From Rhodobacteraceae bacterium UBA1943 (GTDB taxonomy: Bacteria; Pseudomonadota; Alphaproteobacteria; Rhodobacterales; Rhodobacteraceae), in the NCBI GenBank assembly GCA_002336845.1, contig DDEX01000029.1:1-12917 (forward strand): a DNA stretch of 12,917 nt. Reading direction: 5' to 3'. A model generated the notes under the pieces. That model saw nothing but the letters and a program-made list of their open reading frames with translations. It searched no databases and was not told the DNA's origin. Position numbers and translations under genes: made by a program. Below, piece by piece: positions 1 to 6,966 of this stretch (its first letter is position 1; every line of letters begins with the position of its first letter).

Positions 1-27
1 CCCCCGGCAAACCCGGAGCGGTTCACT

Positions 28-51
28 GAGGGGGCAGCGCCCCCTTCTTCT
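28..51 (+). terminator. GC-rich hairpin with pyrimidine tail, possible terminator
   Basis: GGGGGC (30-35) pairs with GCCCCC (39-44) around the loop AGC, extended by an A-T pair and a G-T wobble. The run TTCTTCT follows on the plus strand. It touches the stop codon of the minus-strand phosphatase gene. The T-rich side suits transcripts arriving from the left on the plus strand better than the phosphatase transcript, but a two-way role is possible. The tail is interrupted by C, so termination strength is uncertain. Confidence 0.4.
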
Positions 52-839
52 CAGCCGCGCAGGATCTTGGTCAACGGCTCGAACAAGGGTTCGTTGGCGG
101 CGATCACCGCGCCCTTGGCCAGCATGTCGTCGCCCTCACGCACCGGGCCGACCATGCCGCCTGCTTCCTTGACCAGCAACACGCCAGCGGCGCAGTCCCA
201 GATGTTCAGTTCCCGCTCCCAATAGCCGTCATATCGACCCGCCGCGACATAGGCGAGGTCGAGCGAGGCGGCGCCCCAGCGGCGCACACCGGCGCAGGCG
301 GGCATCAGCCGGGCCAGGTCTTGCAGCGTGGCGGGCAGGGTCTTCCTGGCACCAAACGGCACACCGGTGGAAAACACCGCCTCCGACATCACCCGGCGGC
401 CCGAAACGCGGATGCGGCGGCTGTCGTTCAGCCAGGCGCCCGAACCCTTTTCGGCCCAGAACATCTCATCCTTCGCCGGGTCATAGACCACGGCCGAGAC
501 GATCTCGCCCTTATGCTCCAGTGCGATCGAGATGGCCCAGTGCGGCATCCCGTGCAGATAGTTGGTGGTCCCATCCAGCGGATCGACGATCCAGCGGCGG
601 GTCGGGTCTTGCCCTTCGGTCTCGCCCGTCTCCTCGCCGATCCAGCCATAGGTCGGGCGCCCCCCCATCAACTCCTCGCGGATGATGCGTTCGGATTCGC
701 GGTCGGCCTTGGTCACGAAATCGCCCGGACCCTTGGTCGAGACTTGCAGGTTTTCCACCTCGCGAAAGTCCTTGACCAGCGACTTGGCGGCCTTGCGCGC
801 GGCCTTGATCATCAGGTTCAGGTTGGCGCTGCCTTGCAT
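51..839 (-). CDS. suhB: inositol monophosphatase family protein (SuhB-like)
   Basis: This 262-residue protein has the usual length for the family, which are Mg2+-dependent cytoplasmic phosphatases acting on inositol-1-phosphate and related sugar or nucleotide phosphates. The metal-site signature is complete: GEE at 68-70, the WIVDPLDGTTN block at 83-93 with D86 and D89, and the C-terminal WDCAAG at 214-219 with D215. The N-terminus (MQGSANLNLMIKAARKA) is typical of alphaproteobacterial SuhB-like proteins. The ATG at 837-839 is preceded by AGGAG six bases upstream, which fixes the start. It lies 66 bp downstream of metR on the same strand and could be co-transcribed with it, but no functional link to methionine is evident. 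The exact substrate cannot be read from sequence. E. coli SuhB also acts in rRNA antitermination; whether this protein does is unknown. Confidence 0.9.
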   Translation of the reverse strand: MQGSANLNLMIKAARKAAKSLVKDFREVENLQVSTKGPGDFVTKADRESERIIREELMGGRPTYGWIGEETGETEGQDPTRRWIVDPLDGTTNYLHGMPHWAISIALEHKGEIVSAVVYDPAKDEMFWAEKGSGAWLNDSRRIRVSGRRVMSEAVFSTGVPFGARKTLPATLQDLARLMPACAGVRRWGAASLDLAYVAAGRYDGYWERELNIWDCAAGVLLVKEAGGMVGPVREGDDMLAKGAVIAANEPLFEPLTKILRG

Positions 840-905
840 GGGAAACTCCTGCGGTTCAAGCGCGTTCCTCTACACGGACAGGCGGATGAAGGAAAGGGGC
901 AGGCC

Positions 906-1811
906 CTAGTTTCGTTGAAGCTTTACCGGCTCGGTCCGGCCCAGTCGCAGGAAATGCGCCATATAGGGTTTGGCGGCATCCTCCTCACGCGTGCAGGCGT
1001 AAAGACGGCGGGTCACGTTGCCGGGGGCCAGCGGGCGGGTGATGTAATCGGCGTTGGTTTTCACATCGCGGATTACCCAGTCGGGCAGCACCGCGACGCC
1101 GCGGTTCGAGCCGACCAGCATCAGGATCACCGCCGTCAGTTCGACATGCCGATGGCCCCGCGGTTCGACCTGCGCGGGCGTCAGCAGGTCGGTGAACACA
1201 TCCAGCTTGTCGCGGCCCACGGGATAGCTGATCAGCACCTGATCGCGGAAATCTTCCGCCTCGATCATCTCTTTTGCCGCCAGCGGGTTTTGGGACGAGG
1301 CGACGAAAGTGGGGTGATAATCGAACAGCGGGTTGGCAATAAGGCCGGGCAGCGGTTCGGGGTTGGACGAGATTACCAGATCCACTTCTTCGCGCTGCAA
1401 GGCCGGAAAACTTTCAAAGGCAAGGCCAGCGCGGATATCCACATCCACCTCGGGCCAGGCGTGGCGGAACAGTTCCAGCACGGGGAACAGCCAGTCGAAA
1501 CAGGCGTGGCACTGGATGGCGATGTGCAACCGCCCGGTTTTCCCGGATTTCAGGGCGCGAAACTCTTCCTCCAAGGCGGACACCTCGGGCAAAATGCGTT
1601 CGGCGGCGCGCAGCATCCGCAGCCCTGCCGCCGAAAGCCGCATGGGTTTCGACCGACGAACGAACAACTCCATCCCGACCTGATCCTCCAGCCCCGCGAC
1701 CTGATGCGACAGGGCGGACTGGGTCATGTTCAGGATGTCGGCGGCACGGGCCAGCCCGCCCGCCTGATGGATGGCGCGGATGGTCCGCAGGTGGCGCAGC
1801 TCTATGTACAT
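906..1811 (-). CDS. metR: LysR-family regulator MetR
   Basis: This is a 301-residue LysR-type regulator. The winged helix-turn-helix is at about residues 1-60 (LRHLRTIRAI, then NMTQSALSHQVAGLED), followed by a coiled linker and a periplasmic-binding-protein-like effector domain. The resemblance to E. coli MetR as I remember it is clear: TQSALSHQ, LFVRRSKPMRL, the IAIQCHACFDWLFPVLE block, and LISYPVGRDKLDV. MetR activates methionine genes with homocysteine as co-effector, and the divergent metF fits that role. I chose the ATG at 1809-1811 because MYIELRHLRT aligns with the family start and GAGG lies eight bases upstream. A longer in-frame start at 1994 would add a non-homologous, Arg-rich extension overlapping metF. 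The TAG stop lies 66 bp before the phosphatase gene. Confidence 0.9.
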   Translation of the reverse strand: MYIELRHLRTIRAIHQAGGLARAADILNMTQSALSHQVAGLEDQVGMELFVRRSKPMRLSAAGLRMLRAAERILPEVSALEEEFRALKSGKTGRLHIAIQCHACFDWLFPVLELFRHAWPEVDVDIRAGLAFESFPALQREEVDLVISSNPEPLPGLIANPLFDYHPTFVASSQNPLAAKEMIEAEDFRDQVLISYPVGRDKLDVFTDLLTPAQVEPRGHRHVELTAVILMLVGSNRGVAVLPDWVIRDVKTNADYITRPLAPGNVTRRLYACTREEDAAKPYMAHFLRLGRTEPVKLQRN

Positions 1812-1842
1812 GCGGTCAACCTCATAAACATCCTGAGAATTA

Positions 1843-1855
1843 TGAATTGGCCTCA
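1843..1855. promoter_or_regulatory. candidate MetR box between metR and metF
   Basis: TGAATTGGCCTCA has the form TGAA-N5-CTCA. It matches seven of the eight fixed positions of the known E. coli MetR consensus TGAA-N5-TTCA. The site is 45 bp upstream of the metF ATG and 31 bp from the metR ATG, so one site could serve both promoters. A further TGAG half-site lies at 1834-1837. This is a pattern match only; the surrounding -35 and -10 elements are not clear. Confidence 0.55.
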
Positions 1856-1900
1856 CAATGCCGAATCTGCGAAACCTCGGCAAGACCAAGGAGACGACCC

Positions 1901-2770
1901 ATGACCAAATCGCCGCGCATCTCGTTCGAGTTCTTCCCGCCGCAGTCGCTGGACGCTTCGTTCCGCCTGTGGGAGACCGTGCAGGCGTTGGCACCGATGG
2001 GGCCGGATTTCGTCTCGGTCACCTATGGCGCGGGCGGCACCACCCGGGCGCTGACGCAGGATGCAGTGACGACGATCCACCGCAACTATGGCCTGAATGT
2101 CGCGGGGCATCTGACCTGCGTGGGGGCCAGCAAGTCCGAAACGCTGGCGGTGGCCGAAAGCTATCATGCGGCGGGCATCCGCGAGATCGTGGCGCTGCGC
2201 GGCGATGCGTCGCAGGGGGCCGACCGCTTCACCCCCCATCCCTTGGGCTTCGCCAATTCGGCCGATCTGGTCGCGGCGCTTGCGAAAACCGGCAAGTTCA
2301 AGATCCGCGTCGGCGCCTACCCCGAGCCGCACCCCGATGCCGCCAACACCGCGCAGGATGTGACCTGGCTGAAACGCAAGATTGACGCCGGTGCCCATTC
2401 GGCCCTGACCCAGTTCTTCTTCGACGCCGATACCTTCTTTCGCTTCCGCGATGCCTGTGTGAAGGCGGGTATCGATGCCCCCATCATCCCCGGCATCCTG
2501 CCGATCCAAAGCTGGACCGGCGTGAAGAAATTCGCTGCCCGCTGTGGCGCCCATATCCCGCAAAAGCTGGATGAGGCTTTCACCACCGCCGCCCGTGACG
2601 GTCGCGAGGAGCTTCTGGCCCTGGCGCAATGTGTCGCCCTGTGCGACCGGCTGATCGACGGCGGGGTCGAGGATTTGCATTTCTACACCCTCAACCGCCC
2701 GAACCTGACGCGCGAAGTGGTGCGCGCTTTGTCGATCGCGCCCGAGGTCGTTCTGGAAAAGGTCGCCTGA
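1901..2770 (+). CDS. metF: 5,10-methylenetetrahydrofolate reductase
   Basis: MetF is a cytoplasmic FAD enzyme that reduces 5,10-methylene-THF to 5-methyl-THF, the methyl donor for the last step of methionine synthesis. The protein has 289 residues, the normal size for a bacterial MetF TIM barrel. Visible signatures are SFEFFPP at 8-14 (with the conserved Glu), SVTYGAGG at 39-46, GHLTCVG, VALRGD, TQFFFD and the C-terminal LHFYTLNRPN. The ATG at 1901 has AAGGAG at 1888-1893 as ribosome-binding site. The longer in-frame start at 1847 would add an unrelated leader running through the MetR box, so I rejected it. The gene diverges from metR and is probably controlled by it. An intrinsic terminator follows 45 bp after the stop. 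Confidence 0.95.
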   Translation: MTKSPRISFEFFPPQSLDASFRLWETVQALAPMGPDFVSVTYGAGGTTRALTQDAVTTIHRNYGLNVAGHLTCVGASKSETLAVAESYHAAGIREIVALRGDASQGADRFTPHPLGFANSADLVAALAKTGKFKIRVGAYPEPHPDAANTAQDVTWLKRKIDAGAHSALTQFFFDADTFFRFRDACVKAGIDAPIIPGILPIQSWTGVKKFAARCGAHIPQKLDEAFTTAARDGREELLALAQCVALCDRLIDGGVEDLHFYTLNRPNLTREVVRALSIAPEVVLEKVA

Positions 2771-2814
2771 GCCGGATTTCCCTGTCGGTTCGTTCCCCAC
2801 GTCGGCGACCACTG

Positions 2815-2850
2815 CGCGCGCTTACCCAACAGGGTGGCGCGCGTTTTTTT
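2815..2850 (+). terminator. intrinsic terminator of metF
   Basis: CGCGCGC (2815-2821) pairs perfectly with GCGCGCG (2837-2843). ACCC (2824-2827) pairs with GGGT (2832-2835), and a T-G wobble lies between the two helices. The loop is AACA, and seven T residues (2844-2850) follow directly. This is a textbook rho-independent terminator in the metF direction, and it separates metF from aroQ transcriptionally. Confidence 0.88.
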
Positions 2851-2858
2851 CTGCCGCT

Positions 2859-2886
2859 TTGCAGGGGGCGGGTGATGGGCTAGGCT
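2859..2886 (+). promoter_or_regulatory. candidate promoter of aroQ
   Basis: TTGCAG (2859-2864), a 16-bp spacer and TAGGCT (2881-2886) resemble the loose alphaproteobacterial housekeeping promoter (TTGnnn, then TAnnnT). It lies just after the metF terminator and 25 bp before the aroQ start, where a promoter is needed. The match is by eye only. Confidence 0.45.
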
Positions 2887-2911
2887 CTGGCCGACACATG
2901 CGGAGACTGCC

Positions 2912-3355
2912 GTGACCAAGCCGATCTTTGTTTTGAACGGGCCGAACCTGAACCTTCTGGGCCAGCGCCAGCCTGAAATCTATGGCCGCGAGACGCTGGA
3001 AGATGTGGCCGCGGCCTTGGCCGATCTGGGCGAAGAGCTGGGGCTGGCGGTCCGGCATCTGCAGTCGAACCACGAGGGCCAGTTGATCGACTGGATTCAT
3101 CAGGCACGCGGCGATGCGGCGGGGATCATCATCAACCCCGGTGCCTACAGCCATACTTCGGTTGCCATTCTGGATGCGCTGAATGCCTTTGACGGCCCGG
3201 TGCTGGAGGTTCACATCTCGAACATCCACAAGCGCGAGGCGTTTCGGCACCATTCCTTTGTCTCGGGCCGGGCCGAGGGTGTGATCGCGGGCTTCGGCAC
3301 CGAAGGCTATCTGCTGGCCCTGCGGCGGATGGCGTCGCTTCTTGTCAAACGCTGA
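2912..3355 (+). CDS. aroQ: type II 3-dehydroquinate dehydratase
   Basis: AroQ converts 3-dehydroquinate to 3-dehydroshikimate in the shikimate pathway and normally forms a dodecamer. The 147-residue length is standard. All catalytic landmarks are present: NGPNLNLLG at 9-17, the lid-loop R19, the catalytic base Y24 in PEIYG, N75 in INPGAYSHTS, H101 in EVHISN and R112 in REAFRHHS. The start is GTG at 2912-2914, with GGAGA at 2902-2906 as ribosome-binding site, so the true initiator is not ATG. A promoter candidate lies just upstream. The next gene on the same strand begins 46 bp after the stop, but that gap holds a repeat that may limit read-through. Confidence 0.95.
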   Translation: MTKPIFVLNGPNLNLLGQRQPEIYGRETLEDVAAALADLGEELGLAVRHLQSNHEGQLIDWIHQARGDAAGIIINPGAYSHTSVAILDALNAFDGPVLEVHISNIHKREAFRHHSFVSGRAEGVIAGFGTEGYLLALRRMASLLVKR

Positions 3356-3370
3356 GCGGGTTGAGGGGGC

Positions 3371-3408
3371 GGATGCCTCCGGCGGGGATATTTTTGCCAA
3401 GATGAAGG
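3371..3408 (+). repeat. dispersed Rhodobacteraceae-type intergenic repeat, terminator-like
   Basis: The segment has a GC-rich core (GCCTCCGGCGGGG, 3375-3387), then ATATTTTTG, then CCAAGATGAAG. I recognise this layout from many intergenic regions of Rhodobacteraceae genomes; that recognition is from memory and only one copy lies in this window. The GC core followed by a T-rich run could act as a weak terminator downstream of aroQ. Its 3' end contains the ATG that best starts the downstream ligase gene. Confidence 0.5.
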
Positions 3409-4589
3409 GGCGGTTCGTTCTGCATCCCGCGGCACGGCTGTTCGATGGCGCGGGCGAGGTGGCGGTGGTGCCGCAGGACCGGGGAGCTGTTCTGCCCGAC
3501 CGACCGGGGGGGACGGCGCTGATATCGGCGCTGGGACGCGGCTGCGGCTTTCGTATCGGCGGCGCGGGCGAGCCTGCGGCGGAGGGGTTCGAGACGCTGA
3601 CCTCTGGCTCCTCCGGCCAGCCCCGGCGCATCTGGCGCAGTGTGGAAAGCTGGACCGCAAGTTTCGCGGTGAATGCTCGCCTGTTCGGCATCGGGCCGGG
3701 GCTGCCAGTGGCGGTTCTGGGGCGGCTGTCGCATTCGCTGTCGCTTTATGGCGCGTTCGAGGGCCTGTCGCTGGGGGCGACGCTGCATCTGATGGACGGG
3801 CTGCGATCCGATCGGCAGCGGCACGAGATGGCGGCGCGGAAGGTGGCGCTGGTCTATGCGACGCCTGCGCAGTTGCGGCTGCTGGTCGAGGCGGGGGGGC
3901 CGGTTCTGCACGATCTGCGGTTTGTTCTGGTGGGAGGGTCCAAACTGGATGGGCCGTTGCGCGCAGCATTGACCAATATCGCGCCGCGAGCATCGGTACG
4001 CGAGTTTTATGGGGCGGCCGAGGCGAGTTTTATCACTCTGGCAGGGCCAGAAACGCCGGAAGACTCGGTTGGTTCGGCCTATCCGGGCGTGGAAATTGCG
4101 GTGCGGGATGCGGGAGGGGAGGGTTTGCCCGAGGGTGCTCTGGGCATGATCTGGGTGCGTAGCCCCTATCTGTTTCGCGCCTATGCCGGGGCGGATGCGG
4201 GCAGCGCGCGCTGGGATCGGGGCTGGCTGACGGTCGGCGAGATGGGGCACCTGTCAGGCGGGCAACTCTATCTGGCGGGCAGGGCGGGGCGGATGGTGAC
4301 AGTGGCCGACCAGAATGTATTTCCCGAGGAGATTGAGGCGTTTCTGGCGGGTCTGCCGGGTGTGAGGCGGGTGGCGGTGGTGCCGGTGGCCGATGGCTTG
4401 CGCGGGCAGGTTCTGGTGGCGGTGTGCCAGGGCGATGCGGCGCAGGAAGGGGCGATCTTGCGGGCGGTTCGTGGGGAGCTGGGGCCGCTGAAGGCACCGA
4501 AGGCGCTGATCTGGCGACAGGATTGGCCAGAGCTTGCCTCGGGCAAGACCGATCTGGTGGCGATTTCGCGGGGGCTGTCATGGCGGTGA
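3402..4589 (+). CDS. compact AMP-forming acyl-CoA ligase family protein
   Basis: This is an ANL-superfamily adenylating enzyme. Such proteins activate a carboxylic acid with ATP and usually transfer it to CoA. Motifs in order: phosphate loop TSGSSGQPRR at 67-76, FYGAAEAS at 202-209, WLTVGEMG at 275-282, GRAGRMVTVADQNVFPEEIE at 293-312, and the C-terminal lysine motif SGKTD with K382. At 395 residues it is well below the usual 500 or more. Only about 66 residues precede the phosphate loop, so much of the N-terminal subdomain is missing. The usual loop lysine is R75 or R76, and TGD reads VGE. The ATG at 3402 is the best start, but its ribosome-binding site is weak. A TTG at 3342 would start inside aroQ and translate the repeat. 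The last 10 bp overlap the thiolase gene, so the two products probably act together. Substrate unknown. Confidence 0.78.
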   Translation: MKGRFVLHPAARLFDGAGEVAVVPQDRGAVLPDRPGGTALISALGRGCGFRIGGAGEPAAEGFETLTSGSSGQPRRIWRSVESWTASFAVNARLFGIGPGLPVAVLGRLSHSLSLYGAFEGLSLGATLHLMDGLRSDRQRHEMAARKVALVYATPAQLRLLVEAGGPVLHDLRFVLVGGSKLDGPLRAALTNIAPRASVREFYGAAEASFITLAGPETPEDSVGSAYPGVEIAVRDAGGEGLPEGALGMIWVRSPYLFRAYAGADAGSARWDRGWLTVGEMGHLSGGQLYLAGRAGRMVTVADQNVFPEEIEAFLAGLPGVRRVAVVPVADGLRGQVLVAVCQGDAAQEGAILRAVRGELGPLKAPKALIWRQDWPELASGKTDLVAISRGLSWR

Positions 4590-5659
4590 TCCTGTCGGCC
4601 CGGCGCACCGCCGTGGTGCCGCGGGGTGGCGCCTTTGCCCGGCTTTCGATTGAACAACTGGCCGCGCCGGTGGTGCAGGCAGTGCTTGCCGATGCTGGCA
4701 TGGGCGGCGCGCAGGTTGATGAGGTGATCGTGGCCAATGCCCTTGGGGCGGGGGGCAACCCGGCGCGGCGGTTGGCGTTGGCGGCGGGATTGCCAGAGCG
4801 CGTGGCGGGACTGACGATTGACAGACAATGCGTGGGGGGTCTTGATGCCATTCTGCTGGCGGCGGCGCTGGTGGACAGTGGCGCTGCGCGGGTCGTGGTG
4901 GCCGGGGGAGTTGAAAGTTATTCGCGCCGCCCCCTGCGGCTGGCGACCGATGCAGATGGCGGCGCACCTGTGGCCTATGATCAGCCGCCCTTTACCCCCT
5001 GGCCCGACCGCGACCCGGATATGACCGTGGCGGCGGATGCCTTGGCGCAGCGGCTGGGAATTGCGCGGGCAGCGCAGGACGATTGGGCGGTGCAGAGCCA
5101 CAGGAGGGCACTGGTTGACCATGACTGGCCTGAGATCATCGCGGTCGCGGGTGTGACCCGCGATCCCTTTGCCCGACGCCTGAGCCCGGCTTTGGCGGCG
5201 CGCACCAAGGTGCTGGCGGGTAGCGTAACGTCGGCGACTACAGCGGTGGCCGCCGATGCGGCGGCCTTTGTCGTGGTGGCGCGCGACGATATGGTTACGC
5301 CGGGGGCCATGCGCATCGGACCCGGTATTACCCTGGGTGCCGCACCCGAGGAGCCGGGGCTGGCCCCGGTTCCGGCAATTTCCTGCGCTCTGGCGTGTGC
5401 GGGGTTGCGCCCCGACGATCTGACGCAGGTCGAGATGATGGAGGCCTATGCGGCGCAGGCCATCGCTTGTGTGCAGGGCGCAGGGCTGGATCCGGCGCGC
5501 GTGAACCTGCGCGGCGGGGCGCTGGCGCGGGGGCATCCGATTGGCGCCTCCGGGGCCATTCTGGCGGTGCGGATGTTCCATGACCTGACGCATGGGCATG
5601 GGCTGGCGGCGATTGCGGCAGCGGGGGGCCTTGGCACGGCGGTGCTGTTCTCGCGCTAA
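4580..5659 (+). CDS. thiolase-fold protein with altered active site
   Basis: This is a member of the thiolase family, which cleaves or condenses acyl-CoA thioesters. It has 359 residues, shorter than the usual 390-400. Conserved parts are the nucleophile region TIDRQCVGGLDA with C84, VVVAGGVES at 106-113, and GHPIGASGA at 318-326 with H319. Two hallmark positions differ. The NEAFA motif reads MEAYA (M287), and the C-terminal CxGGG-type motif reads AAAGGLG (A346 where the second catalytic Cys normally lies). The loop usually reading like TAGNASGxNDGAAA is SVTSATTAVAADAAA. The ATG at 4580 overlaps the ligase stop by 10 bp and gives the family N-terminus MAVILSARRTAV; the longer upstream frame is ligase-coding DNA. 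It could be a condensing, acyl-transferring or scaffold version of the fold rather than a classical degradative thiolase. Confidence 0.82.
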   Translation: MAVILSARRTAVVPRGGAFARLSIEQLAAPVVQAVLADAGMGGAQVDEVIVANALGAGGNPARRLALAAGLPERVAGLTIDRQCVGGLDAILLAAALVDSGAARVVVAGGVESYSRRPLRLATDADGGAPVAYDQPPFTPWPDRDPDMTVAADALAQRLGIARAAQDDWAVQSHRRALVDHDWPEIIAVAGVTRDPFARRLSPALAARTKVLAGSVTSATTAVAADAAAFVVVARDDMVTPGAMRIGPGITLGAAPEEPGLAPVPAISCALACAGLRPDDLTQVEMMEAYAAQAIACVQGAGLDPARVNLRGGALARGHPIGASGAILAVRMFHDLTHGHGLAAIAAAGGLGTAVLFSR

Positions 5660-6894
5660 AAGCGCAACGGCAGATAGGGCGCGAGGTCCAGTTCCGGGGC
5701 GCGGCCCGCAAGGGTATCGGCGATCAGGCGGGCGGTGATGGGCGCAAGGGTCAGGCCGATGTGGCCATGGCCATAGGCGTGGCAGACATCCGGCCCCGCC
5801 GAGGACGGGCCGATGACCGGCAGGCTGTCTGGCATCGAGGGGCGAAAGCCCATCCATGTGCGGTCTGGTTCGCCCAGATCGGGGAACACCCAGCGCGCGC
5901 CTTCTGCCAGCTTTGCGATGCGGTGGGGCGAGGGTGGGGCGGTCAGGCCACCCAGTTCCACTGTGCCCGCCACCCGCAACCGGCCCTGCATCGGGCACAG
6001 ATAAAACCCGCGCGACACCGGGCAGCAGGGGCGCGTCAGGCGTGGCGTGGGCATGTCCCATTCCAGGTGATAGCCGCGTTCGGTGTCCAACGGCACGCGG
6101 TCGCCCGCTGACCGAGCCAGCGCGCGGGAATGGGCGCCCGCCGCGATCACCACCTTGCGGGCGTGCAGGCGCAGGCCGGGGCCTTCGACAATCAGCCCGT
6201 CGAACTGGCGGGTGATGGTGTCGGCGCGCGCCTGCACCGCTCTGGCCTTTTGCAGCACATGGGCCGCCAACCGCTGCACCATTGCGCCGGGGTCTGACAT
6301 GAAGACGGCCTTGGGGAAAAACGCTGCCCCCGCCTTTTCCGGCAGGCCCGGCTCCATCGTGGCCAAGGTCGCGCTGTCGATCAGATCGACGGAGATGCCA
6401 AGGCTGCGGCGGTGGGTCATGTCGGCTTGCGCGGCCCGAAAGGCGGCGGGGGTGTCGTAAAGGTAAAGGCAGCCCTTTTCCTGCAAGATGGCACTGCCGC
6501 CGATCCGCTCGGCCAGCCCCTGCCACGACGGGCAGGCATCGGCCACAAGTCGTACGATAGCGGCGGCATTGCGCGCAGTGGGGCCGGGCAGCGACTGGCG
6601 GGCGAACCGCAAGAGCCACGGCATCAACGAGGGCAAAGCCGCCCGTCGGATCGCCAGCGGCGAGTTGCGGTCAAACAGCAGCGAAGGCAGGTTTTTAAGA
6701 ACATCCGGCGTGCCGACCGGCATCACGGCATAATCGGCGATGGTTCCGGCATTGCCATAGCTGGCCCCCATGCCGGGCTGTCCCGGATCGACCAGCACCA
6801 CATCCCGCCCCTCGGCCACCAGCCGCTCGGCAATGGCAAGACCCACGACGCCCGCGCCCAGCACGGCGATTTCGGTCAGGATATGTTGTGTCAT
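5656..6894 (-). CDS. FAD-dependent amino-acid oxidoreductase (DadA/DAO family)
   Basis: This 412-residue flavoprotein belongs to the D-amino-acid dehydrogenase / glycine oxidase superfamily (DAO fold). The N-terminal dinucleotide fold is clear: VLGAGVVGLAIAERL at 11-25 with GxGxxG, and the acidic strand end VVLVDPG with D36. ASYGNAG at 44-50 follows, as in DadA-like proteins. The C-terminal flavin and substrate block reads GFRPSMPDSLPVIG, then AYGHGHIGLTLAP. No signal peptide is seen. Such enzymes oxidise a C-N bond of an amino acid or secondary amine, passing electrons to quinones or oxygen. It is the last gene of the minus-strand row, 72 bp after the alcohol dehydrogenase, with a perfect hairpin in the gap. 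Its stop overlaps the stop of the convergent thiolase by 4 bp. In the cluster it might oxidise the released amino acid or an amine intermediate. Substrate unknown. Confidence 0.8.
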   Translation of the reverse strand: MTQHILTEIAVLGAGVVGLAIAERLVAEGRDVVLVDPGQPGMGASYGNAGTIADYAVMPVGTPDVLKNLPSLLFDRNSPLAIRRAALPSLMPWLLRFARQSLPGPTARNAAAIVRLVADACPSWQGLAERIGGSAILQEKGCLYLYDTPAAFRAAQADMTHRRSLGISVDLIDSATLATMEPGLPEKAGAAFFPKAVFMSDPGAMVQRLAAHVLQKARAVQARADTITRQFDGLIVEGPGLRLHARKVVIAAGAHSRALARSAGDRVPLDTERGYHLEWDMPTPRLTRPCCPVSRGFYLCPMQGRLRVAGTVELGGLTAPPSPHRIAKLAEGARWVFPDLGEPDRTWMGFRPSMPDSLPVIGPSSAGPDVCHAYGHGHIGLTLAPITARLIADTLAGRAPELDLAPYLPLRF

Positions 6895-6909
6895 CAGGCC
6901 CCCGAGTGG

Positions 6910-6953
6910 CGGGGCAAGGCGAATTCTCTGCGAAATCTGGCCGCCTTGCCCCG
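6910..6953. repeat. perfect 12-bp inverted repeat between adh and FAD gene
   Basis: CGGGGCAAGGCG (6910-6921) is the exact reverse complement of CGCCTTGCCCCG (6942-6953), with a 20-nt loop. It begins 13 bp beyond the alcohol dehydrogenase stop in the direction of transcription. No T-run follows on the minus strand, so a classical terminator is unlikely. An RNA-stabilising or attenuating hairpin, or a protein-binding palindrome, are alternatives. Confidence 0.75.
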
Positions 6954-6966
6954 GTGATTCCCGCCC

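Noticed and set aside
840..905. Possible small gene or regulatory element between metR and the phosphatase gene
   Set aside because: Only 66 bp; nothing beyond the phosphatase ribosome-binding site could be supported.
1812..1900. SAM-type riboswitch upstream of metF
   Set aside because: The gap is only 89 bp, includes the MetR box, and I found no pairing resembling a SAM-II or SAM-I fold.
321..1904. Long plus-strand open frame of 527 codons across the phosphatase and metR genes
   Set aside because: It is antisense to two clearly recognised genes, is rich in His, Gln, Arg and Gly as expected for a GC-rich shadow frame, and shows no domain.
1853..2812. Minus-strand open frame of 319 codons opposite metF
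   Set aside because: It is antisense to a complete metF and has shadow-like composition; its 5' end lies in the metF 3' flank.
4268..6619. Minus-strand open frame of 783 codons across ligase, thiolase and FAD genes
   Set aside because: It is antisense to the ligase and thiolase and out of frame in the FAD gene, with Arg/Pro/His-rich composition and no recognisable motif.
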